Of a stretch of DNA of 64,000 nucleotides, positions 58,319 to 64,000 are shown in pieces. The stretch's first letter is position 1; each line of letters opens with the position of its first letter. The stretch comes from JACVRW01 sp963733885 (GTDB lineage: Bacteria > Actinomycetota > Thermoleophilia > Solirubrobacterales > Thermoleophilaceae): the NCBI GenBank assembly GCA_963733885.1, contig CAVTES010000004.1, positions 434,001 to 498,000 on the forward strand, given 5' to 3'. The position numbers and the translations under genes were made by a program. Under the pieces are notes generated by a model. The model searched no databases, was not told where the DNA came from, and saw only the letters and a list, made by a program, of their open reading frames with translations.

Positions 58319-60029
58319 GCGCCAGCTCCAGTGAGAGCAGGTCCGCTGTGCGGAGGTCGAGCCCGGTGACCTGCGCGATCCGCTCGAGCCGCTGCCGAAC
58401 CGTGTTCGGATGGATGTACAGCGCCCGCGCGCTCGCCGCCACGCTGCAGCGGGCACCCAGGTAGCGCTCGAGCGTCTCGACGAGCTGCGCGCCCCTGCGC
58501 GCGTCGTAGTCGAGCAACGCGTCGACCGCCTGGCCGTAGCGGTCGTGCGGTGCCTGCTCGAGCTCGAGATGGACGAGGTAGCGGTACGCCCCGAGCTGCT
58601 CGTACAGGATCGCGCCGCCGCCGCCGGCCAGGGAGCGGCCGATGCGCGCCGCGTCCGCCGCCTCCCGCATCCGCCGCCGGGCGCTCGACGCGCCGCGGTC
58701 CACGCCGCTCAAGCCCAGCTCGAGCCCGAGCTCGCGGCCGATCTCGTCGCAGGCCCGGGCGAGCTGGTCGAACCCGTCCCGGCCGGCGGGCGTGAGCGGA
58801 AGCAGGGCGCGCAGGCTGTCGTGGCCGGCGTCGAAGAAGGCGCGCCGGTAGAGCCGGCGCAGCCGCGCCTGCACTCGCGCGGCGAGCTCGGGCCAGGCCG
58901 GCCCGTCCGCGTCCTGGGCGGCCCGCTCTGCGTGCACGAAGGCGTGCGGCCGGCTGAGGTCGCAGCGGGCCTCGCTCGCCTTGGCCTCGGCCGCCTCCAC
59001 GGACCCCGCGGACAGCGCCTCGAACATGTCCTTCACGATGTTCTCGGCGGTGAGCCGCTCGATCAACTCAGCCTTCTTCAGGCCCACCGCGGTCTGGTTC
59101 GCGACCGCGCGCAGCAGCTCCGCGTCCTCCTCGCTGAAGCAGCGGCCGCGGACGAGGCAGCAGAGGATCCCGAACTGCTCGTCGCCGGCCACGAGTGGAG
59201 CCACCAGCAGCCGCTCGTCGTCGTTCACGTCGCGCCGCAGGGCGGCCGCGCGGTCGGCGCGCTCGCGGCGCATCAGGTCGAGCAGCAGCCTCGCGCGGCC
59301 GGGTCGCAGGGCCGCGTCGGGTGGATCCGGTGGGTCGGCGGCGGCCATGACGAGCTCGTCCGCTTCGGGGTCGAGCCGCCAGATCTGGCAGGCGTCTGCC
59401 CCGAGCAGCTGGCGCGCGCCGCGGGTCACGGCGTCGTGCAGGTCCTCCCTGAGCGTGACCGAGGCGAGCGACTGGCTCAGTTGCGTGAGGGTGGTCAGAG
59501 CATCCACCCGGCGGCGGGCCTCCTCGTAGAGCTGGGCGTTCTCGATCGCGCCGCCCACCAGCGAGGCGGTGTGGACGAGAAACTCGAGCACGTCGTCCTC
59601 GAACTCCCGCGGCGCCTGGGTGTGGAGCACGATCACACCGATCACGTCGCCCGACTTCGCGCACACGGGAACAGCGACCATCGACTGGAAGCGCTCCTCC
59701 TCCAGCTCCGGCACGTACTTCATGCGGGGGTCCTGCATCGCCTTGTCGCGGATGAACTCGGGCGTCTTCGTGCGCGCCACCCAGCCCGTCAGCCCCTCGT
59801 GGACGCCGAACTCGACCTCACCGACCAGGTGGGCGTAGCGGGGTGAGGCGGCGCGTAGCCGGAGGCGGTCGCCGTCCACGAAGTAAACGAAGCACGCGTG
59901 GCAGCCCGTCGCGTCGGTGGCGATCTCCACGATCCCGTCCAGCACGCGGTCGAGGGCGAGCGATGAGGAGACGGTCTTGATGACCGCGTAGAGCGTCTGG
60001 TTCTCCAGCCGGACGCGATCGCGCGTCAC
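58245..60029 (-). CDS. GAF-domain PucR-type transcriptional regulator
   Basis: 594-residue cytosolic regulator. Two GAF sensor domains (about residues 25-170, with FGVHEGLTGWVARTK, and 190-340, with VAPLVAGDEQFGILCCLV) are followed by a linker of helices and the C-terminal PucR helix-turn-helix (SARALYIHPNTVRQRLERI, about residues 535-555). GTG 60029 follows GGAGGG. Divergent from the canonical amt gene over 156 bases, so it likely regulates nitrogen or amine uptake. PucR proteins usually activate purine or amine catabolism in response to a metabolite bound by GAF. Confidence 0.87.
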   Translation of the reverse strand: MTRDRVRLENQTLYAVIKTVSSSLALDRVLDGIVEIATDATGCHACFVYFVDGDRLRLRAASPRYAHLVGEVEFGVHEGLTGWVARTKTPEFIRDKAMQDPRMKYVPELEEERFQSMVAVPVCAKSGDVIGVIVLHTQAPREFEDDVLEFLVHTASLVGGAIENAQLYEEARRRVDALTTLTQLSQSLASVTLREDLHDAVTRGARQLLGADACQIWRLDPEADELVMAAADPPDPPDAALRPGRARLLLDLMRRERADRAAALRRDVNDDERLLVAPLVAGDEQFGILCCLVRGRCFSEEDAELLRAVANQTAVGLKKAELIERLTAENIVKDMFEALSAGSVEAAEAKASEARCDLSRPHAFVHAERAAQDADGPAWPELAARVQARLRRLYRRAFFDAGHDSLRALLPLTPAGRDGFDQLARACDEIGRELGLELGLSGVDRGASSARRRMREAADAARIGRSLAGGGGAILYEQLGAYRYLVHLELEQAPHDRYGQAVDALLDYDARRGAQLVETLERYLGARCSVAASARALYIHPNTVRQRLERIAQVTGLDLRTADLLSLELALKVARLHHAGELSTPGTPGSRTRA

Positions 60030-60065
60030 GCGAGCCCTCCTTTCCGGGCGGATCGTAACCGGGTG

Positions 60066-60094
60066 CCACATCCGCCCATATGTGGTGTTTGACA
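60066..60094 (+). promoter_or_regulatory. Inverted repeat and -35 element before amt
   Basis: CCACAT (60066-60071) and ATGTGG (60080-60085) form a 6-base inverted repeat, followed directly by TTGACA (60089-60094). The -10 is weak (around CTGTGA). Position immediately upstream of the -35 suits an activator site, possibly of the divergent PucR protein. Confidence 0.5.
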
Positions 60095-60185
60095 CTACTT
60101 CACGCCGAAACCTGTGAAAACTGCACATTGTCGAGTCAGCCGAGCAGGGATACCGTCGCGCTGGTCCGTCTGGGATGGAGGTTTG

Positions 60186-61622
60186 ATGATCGATTTCGTC
60201 TTCGCCCAGGTCCAGAGCCTGGAGGAAGCTGCGAGCGCCGAGGGCCAAGTGCTCGACAGCGTCATCCTGGGCGAGCAGTTCTATTTCTTCACCGTCGTGC
60301 TCATGTGGCTCATCCACGTGGGCTTCATGAGCTACGAGGCGGGCGTGGTGCGCCGCAAGAACGTGCTCGCGACGGCGATGAAGAACATCCTGACGATCGC
60401 GGTCGTCACTCCAACCTTCTACTACGTGGGCTGGTGGATCTACGGCTGCAACCAGCCCGGGTTCCCGCCGATCGGCCCGAACTCGAGCGACTTCTCGGTC
60501 CTGCAGTGCCAGAGCGGCATCCCGTGGTCAGACGCGTTCGGTCCGAACCTGACCAACAACATCAACCTCGTCTTCTTCCTGGCCTTCCTGCTGTTCTCCT
60601 GGACCACGGCCTCGATCATGTCCGGGGCGCTGCTCGAGCGCGTTCGGCTGTCCGCCTACCTGGTGCTCGCCGTGCTGCTCGGCTCGGTGGTCTGGATCCT
60701 CGACGCCGCCTGGGGCTGGAGCGCCGGCGGCTGGCTCACGCTGCGCTTCGGCTTCCATGACTCAATCGCGTCGGGCGTGGTGCACGGCGTGGCCGGCGCC
60801 TTCACGCTGGGCGTCCTCTTCAACCTGGGGCCGCGAATAGGGAAGTACACGCGGGACGGGCTGGCGCGCCAGTTCCGACCACAGAACCTGCACATCACCC
60901 TGATCGGGCTGATGCTGATCTTCACCGGCTTCTACGCGTTCTACGCCGCCTGTCTGGTGATCTCGTCCACCGCCTTCCCGGGCTGGGCCAACATCTACCT
61001 GAGCCCCACGACCCTCGGTACCATCGCGATGATCATCACGTTCGGGTTCGCGGGGGGCTTCACGGGGGGATACTTCGCCTCGCGGGGAGACCCGTTCTGG
61101 ACGGTGTCGGGCGGCCTCGCGGGCGTGATCGGGGTGTCGGCGGGCGCGGACGTGTACGCGCCGACGCTCGGCTATCTGCTCGCGATGGTCACCGCCGTGC
61201 TGGTGGTGTACGCGGGCACTTGGATCGAGACGAAGATGCGCGTGGACGACGTGGTCGGCGCGGTCGCCGTGCACGGGGTGGCCGGATTCCTCGGGATGCT
61301 GTGGGTGGGCGTCTTCGCGGCCGGCTACCCGACGGGCGTGAACAACATCGACAGCTCGATCGGCGGCCAGCTGATGGGGATGGCCACATTCCTGCCCCTG
61401 GGGTTCCTGTCCGGCTGGGTGGCCTCCCTGGTGCTCAAGAAGCTGAATCTGCTGCGCGTGCCGCCGGAGGTCGAGATTGCGGGCCTGGACGTGGCCGAGT
61501 ATTCCGAGGACCTCTACATGCCGGATCACGCCAAGGTCACCGAGATGATCGTCGAGCCGGACGGCACGCTGGTGGTGTCCGAAGTGGTGCTAAGCGAGGC
61601 GGACCGGGAGGTGGTGAGGTAG
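60186..61622 (+). CDS. amt: Canonical Amt-family ammonium transporter
   Basis: 478-residue inner-membrane channel-type transporter with about 11 helices. Both pore histidines are present: SGVVHGVAGAFTLG and VAVHGVAGFLG (twin-His pair), with aromatic gate region and MSGALLERVRLSAY. A C-terminal extension of about 60 acidic residues follows. ATG 60186 after GGAGG. It is followed without gap by three small genes and precedes the NAD-linked formate dehydrogenase region. Could carry ammonium and methylammonium. No GlnK gene is adjacent, unusual for Amt genes. Confidence 0.92.
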   Translation: MIDFVFAQVQSLEEAASAEGQVLDSVILGEQFYFFTVVLMWLIHVGFMSYEAGVVRRKNVLATAMKNILTIAVVTPTFYYVGWWIYGCNQPGFPPIGPNSSDFSVLQCQSGIPWSDAFGPNLTNNINLVFFLAFLLFSWTTASIMSGALLERVRLSAYLVLAVLLGSVVWILDAAWGWSAGGWLTLRFGFHDSIASGVVHGVAGAFTLGVLFNLGPRIGKYTRDGLARQFRPQNLHITLIGLMLIFTGFYAFYAACLVISSTAFPGWANIYLSPTTLGTIAMIITFGFAGGFTGGYFASRGDPFWTVSGGLAGVIGVSAGADVYAPTLGYLLAMVTAVLVVYAGTWIETKMRVDDVVGAVAVHGVAGFLGMLWVGVFAAGYPTGVNNIDSSIGGQLMGMATFLPLGFLSGWVASLVLKKLNLLRVPPEVEIAGLDVAEYSEDLYMPDHAKVTEMIVEPDGTLVVSEVVLSEADREVVR

Positions 61623-61952
61623 ATGCCCGCGATCATCGACAGCTCGCCGAGCTGCGTGGTCTCAAGGGAGGGCGCGGAACCGGCCGACGACAGCGCCGAC
61701 TTCATCCTCCAGGCCAACTACGAGGACTGCGCGGGCTTCGGCACGTTCATGCCCGGCTCGACCTACGGCGAGGACGGCTCGGGCGCGGAGACCGCCTACA
61801 TGATCCTGACCTGGCTCGGGATCGTGGTCACGGTCCTGGTGCTGGTCGCGTGGGTCGTCTACGAGAACCGCCGGCTGATCGAGTACTCAGTGAGGGGCAG
61901 GCTCGGCCGCGGCGAGGAGCCGCCGCCCCAGCCTGGGATCGCGGGGGAATAG
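61623..61952 (+). CDS. Single-pass membrane protein linked to amt
   Basis: 109 residues beginning on the base after the amt stop. Extracytoplasmic-type N-terminal half (CVVSREGAEPADD, then NYEDCAGFGTFMPGSTYGED with two Cys), one membrane helix (YMILTWLGIVVTVLVLVAWVVY) and a basic/proline-rich cytoplasmic tail. Unrecognised family. Strict adjacency suggests a partner or regulator of the Amt complex. Confidence 0.65.
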   Translation: MPAIIDSSPSCVVSREGAEPADDSADFILQANYEDCAGFGTFMPGSTYGEDGSGAETAYMILTWLGIVVTVLVLVAWVVYENRRLIEYSVRGRLGRGEEPPPQPGIAGE

Positions 61953-61961
61953 GAGCGCGAG

Positions 61962-62129
61962 ATGGTCAACAACGGCAGCAGCAGGCGCCAGATCGAGTTC
62001 CCCGAGAAGCAGACGCACGTGAGGTCGTTCGAGATCGCGATGCTTGCGATCTCGATCCTGTGCGTGATCATCGTGCTGGTGATCGTGCTCTTCACGAACC
62101 TGGGGAACGAGTTCCGTCCAACTGTCTGA
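61962..62129 (+). CDS. 55-residue single-pass membrane peptide
   Basis: ATG 61962 after an AGGAG site, nine bases behind the previous stop. Basic soluble start MVNNGSSRRQIEFPEK, one membrane helix (IAMLAISILCVIIVLVIVLF) and a short tail NLGNEFRPTV. It is too short for most gene finders but has a good ribosome site and a plausible helix; likely co-transcribed with amt. Function unknown. Confidence 0.6.
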   Translation: MVNNGSSRRQIEFPEKQTHVRSFEIAMLAISILCVIIVLVIVLFTNLGNEFRPTV

Positions 62130-62172
62130 GTCCGCAACGCGGCGCACGCCAATCCGGCCGACATGGCCGCGA

Positions 62173-62481
62173 TTGCTGGTCGTCGCCCTCGTGCTGGTGG
62201 CCGCGTTCGTTTTCGCCCAGACCTGCCAGAAGGACCAGATACGGATCTCGAAGGAGCAGGCGATCCAGACCGCGCTGGGCCAGGTCTCGTTCGACCCCGA
62301 GCGGACGCAGGTGAGGCTCCTGAGGCAGGGCATCAACTCCAAGCCGTTCTGGATCGTGTCGCTTTCGATCCCGGGCGAGAAGGCGGACACCTTCAGTCGC
62401 CTGGCCGTGGTTAGCGTGGACGCCAACAACGGCAAGGTCGAGGACGTGGAGCAGGGGCGGCCGGCCGAATCAGGCGACTAG
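62173..62481 (+). CDS. PepSY-like domain protein with N-terminal anchor
   Basis: About 102 residues from a TTG start: a hydrophobic anchor (LVVALVLVAAFVFAQT) and one PepSY-like domain ISKEQAIQTALGQVSFD followed by VVSVDANNGKVEDVEQG. PepSY domains bind or inhibit peptidases or heme in the envelope. No strong ATG or GTG exists in frame, so the start is uncertain. Its stop overlaps that of the opposite-strand gene. Confidence 0.6.
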   Translation: MLVVALVLVAAFVFAQTCQKDQIRISKEQAIQTALGQVSFDPERTQVRLLRQGINSKPFWIVSLSIPGEKADTFSRLAVVSVDANNGKVEDVEQGRPAESGD

Positions 62482-62753
62482 CCGCCGACGCCCTTCAGCT
62501 CGCGCCAACGCTCGCGGGCGCGGATCACGAGCAGCGCGATCTCGCCGAGCTCGTCACCCTGCTCGACGAAGGAGGGAAGCGTGAAGGTCGTCTCCTCGCC
62601 GTCCTCGTCGCGCACCAGCGTGATCCGGTGCTCGCCGCTCGCCTCGTCGCGGCGGAAGGGGAGGTAGTGCCAGCCATCGGCTCCGGCCACGGGCACCCGC
62701 CCTTGGTCGTCCATGGGGCTGGCGTCGCGGTTGACCGGATCCTCGTCCGCCAT
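62478..62753 (-). CDS. Small acidic protein at the end of the formate-dehydrogenase-type operon
   Basis: 91 residues, no membrane segment or Cys. N-terminal DEDPVNRDASPMDDQG, then a beta-type stretch (WHYLPFRRDEASGEHRITLV, TTFTLPSFVEQG) and a C-terminal helix (ALLVIRARERWRELKG). ATG 62753 lies three bases after the Fe-S subunit stop, so it is co-transcribed. No family recognised; an accessory or assembly protein of the dehydrogenase is possible. Confidence 0.6.
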   Translation of the reverse strand: MADEDPVNRDASPMDDQGRVPVAGADGWHYLPFRRDEASGEHRITLVRDEDGEETTFTLPSFVEQGDELGEIALLVIRARERWRELKGVGG

Positions 62754-62756
62754 GCC

Positions 62757-63743
62757 TCAGTCCTTCGGCCCGGCGCCGTCGCCGGCGGCGTCCTGGGGGT
62801 GCGGCGGCGGCTCGTTCCGCTCCTGCACGAACTGGAAGCCGAACCGGCCCTTGATGCAAAGGTTGCCGCTGGTGATCGGGTGGTCGAGCGGCGAGGTCAC
62901 CTTGACGATCTCGTTGTCCTGCTCGTGCAGCACGAGGTTGCAGCCGACGCCGCAGAACGTGCAGATCGTCGTCGTCTGCGTCTGGCTCTCCTCGTCCCAG
63001 GTGCCCTCGTCGCGCATGTCGTGCTCGCTCTTGAACATCAGGGCGCCGGTGGGGCAGACGGCAATGCAGTTGCCGCAGTAGACGCACGCCGAGTCGGGCA
63101 GCGGGTTGGCGAACTCGGTGGCGATGCGCGCGTCGAAGCCGCGCCCGGCGACGGCAATGGCGAAGGTGTTCTGCCAGTCGGTGCCGCAGCCCTCGACGCA
63201 CTTGTAACAGAGGATGCACTTTGCGTAGTCGCGTACGTAGAGGTCGTTGTCGACCTTGACGGGCTGGTGCACCGTTGCCGCATGCTCGCCGTCGGGGGTC
63301 TCGTGGTGGCCGGCGCGCAGGCGATCGCGCTCCCCCTCCTCGAAGGGCGGCGCGGGCGGTCCGTAGCGCTCCGGGTCGGCGCCGTACTCCTCGATCCAGC
63401 GGTCGACGTCCGGCATCACGGACAGGTCGACCGAGGAGGCGAGGAACTCGATCACCATCTTCCGGCTCAGGTTGACGCGCTCGGAGTGCGTCTCGATCTC
63501 CATGCCCTCCTCGACCTTGCGCGCGCAGGAGGGCACGAGGACGCGCGAGCCCTTGACCTCGACCACGCATACGCGGCAGGCGTTGACGGGGGTCAGCGTG
63601 CGCTCCCAGCACATGGTCGGGATGTCGATCCCCTCGCGCTGGGCGACGTCGAGGATCGTCATGCCCTCGCGCGCCTCGACGGTCTCCCCGTTGAGCTGGA
63701 GCTCGATCGTTCGCGGGGGGGCGCCGGTCCGGGTCCTGCTCAT
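62757..63743 (-). CDS. Iron-sulfur subunit of NAD-linked formate dehydrogenase type, without Moco domain
   Basis: 328 residues: a 2Fe-2S ferredoxin domain (REGMTILDVAQREGID, TMCWERTLTPVNACRVCVVEV, SCARKVEEG), the NuoG-type His-Cys segment, two 4Fe-4S ferredoxin motifs (CILCYKCVEGCG and CVYCGNCIAVCPTG) and the first 4Fe-4S loop of a molybdopterin enzyme (CTFCGVGCNL, ITSGNLCIKGRF). It then ends, where FdhA/FdsA would go on into the catalytic Moco domain. ATG overlaps the NuoF-like stop (ATGA). The catalytic subunit must be a separate gene, perhaps beyond the window. Confidence 0.83.
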   Translation of the reverse strand: MSRTRTGAPPRTIELQLNGETVEAREGMTILDVAQREGIDIPTMCWERTLTPVNACRVCVVEVKGSRVLVPSCARKVEEGMEIETHSERVNLSRKMVIEFLASSVDLSVMPDVDRWIEEYGADPERYGPPAPPFEEGERDRLRAGHHETPDGEHAATVHQPVKVDNDLYVRDYAKCILCYKCVEGCGTDWQNTFAIAVAGRGFDARIATEFANPLPDSACVYCGNCIAVCPTGALMFKSEHDMRDEGTWDEESQTQTTTICTFCGVGCNLVLHEQDNEIVKVTSPLDHPITSGNLCIKGRFGFQFVQERNEPPPHPQDAAGDGAGPKD

Positions 63744-64000
63744 CGCTGGCCTCCTGTCTCGAAGATGTCGAGCTTGTGCAGCGCGGATTCGATCGCGTCC
63801 GCCGCGGTTTGACCGAGGCCGCAGATCGACGCGTCGCGCATCGACGCGGTGATCTCGTCGAGCAGCGCGTATTCCTGTTCTACGGAGCCGCGCGGGCGCC
63901 CGTTGACGAGGCGCGCCAGCGCCTCCTCCTGCCGCACCGTGCCGACGCGGCAGGGCACGCACTGCCCGCATGACTCGTCGCGGAAGAACGCCGCGATGCG
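63740..64000 (-). CDS. NuoF-like flavoprotein subunit (formate dehydrogenase beta type), 5' part outside window
   Basis: Only the last 86 codons are in view. They contain the NuoF 4Fe-4S site: DESCGQCVPCRVGTVRQEE and, further on, DASICGLGQTAADAI with the fourth Cys, as in complex I 51-kDa and FdsB-type subunits that pass electrons to NAD. The gene enters from the right edge and its stop overlaps the Fe-S subunit start by four bases. Pairing with the next gene points to an NAD-reducing formate dehydrogenase or similar hydrogenase-diaphorase module. Confidence 0.85.
   Translation of the reverse strand, partial: RIAAFFRDESCGQCVPCRVGTVRQEEALARLVNGRPRGSVEQEYALLDEITASMRDASICGLGQTAADAIESALHKLDIFETGGQR

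Noticed and set aside
1..64000. tRNA, rRNA, prophage, CRISPR or integrase genes
   Set aside because: Looked for and not seen; the only mobile-element hint is the weak IS30-like scrap near 14.1 kb.

Overview
The window is high-GC, densely packed DNA in which neighbouring genes mostly overlap by 1-4 bases and GTG or TTG starts are common. Gene content (Rrf2-sufC-sufD-sufS-sufU, a DUF1989-GcvT fusion, SCO1, HutC and PucR regulators, glutamate-synthase-like modules) suggests a soil-type actinobacterium, plausibly class Thermoleophilia. That placement is inference from gene style; no rRNA or tRNA gene is present.

Layout. 1-9.5 kb: a rhodanese-ThiF protein, a NarL-type two-component pair, SCO1, and an operon Rrf2 regulator-sufC-sufD-sufS-sufU-pabBC for Fe-S assembly and folate. 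9.5-16.5 kb: ion channel, methenyl/formimino-THF cyclohydrolase-type protein, PhyH dioxygenase, SIMPL protein, amidohydrolase, a transposase scrap, a malyl-CoA-lyase-like protein and a serine/alanine-glyoxylate aminotransferase. 16.5-24.4 kb (minus strand): an operon of acyl-CoA-dehydrogenase-fold protein, DUF1989-GcvT fusion, flavin reductase, phosphoribulokinase and LysR regulator, preceded by an atypical Amt protein. 24.5-27 kb: MFS transporter, ArsR/SRPBCC pair and an internally deleted oxidoreductase gene. 27.2-33.6 kb: first N-methylglutamate-type cluster (GS-like ligase, three glutamate-synthase-like subunits, a 141-residue unknown, a single-subunit FAD oxidoreductase). 34-42.5 kb: HutC regulator and a secreted glucan-degradation cluster with a ROK regulator. 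43.4-50.2 kb: formate-THF ligase and a heterotetrameric sarcosine oxidase/N-methylglutamate dehydrogenase-type complex. 50.3-56.2 kb: secreted phosphatase-fold protein and a second GS-like plus three-subunit glutamate-synthase-like set. 56.2-64 kb: antiporter, sensor fragment, PucR regulator divergent from a canonical Amt with small membrane partners, and part of an NAD-linked formate-dehydrogenase-type complex.

Reading as a whole: much of the window fits uptake and oxidation of methylated amines with C1 units carried on tetrahydrofolate. Amt proteins could import (alkyl)ammonium. GS-like ligases would make gamma-glutamylalkylamides, and GltB-like triads would convert them to N-alkylglutamate. 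The FAD oxidoreductases would release glutamate and a C1 unit. FchA-like protein, formate-THF ligase and formate dehydrogenase would handle the C1 unit, and serine-glyoxylate aminotransferase, malyl-CoA-lyase-like protein and phosphoribulokinase are possible assimilation links. Individual families are recognisable from sequence; the pathway assignment is inference.

At least eight genes carry single-base frameshifts that all look like +1 insertions, which points to sequencing or assembly indels in a draft genome rather than real gene loss.
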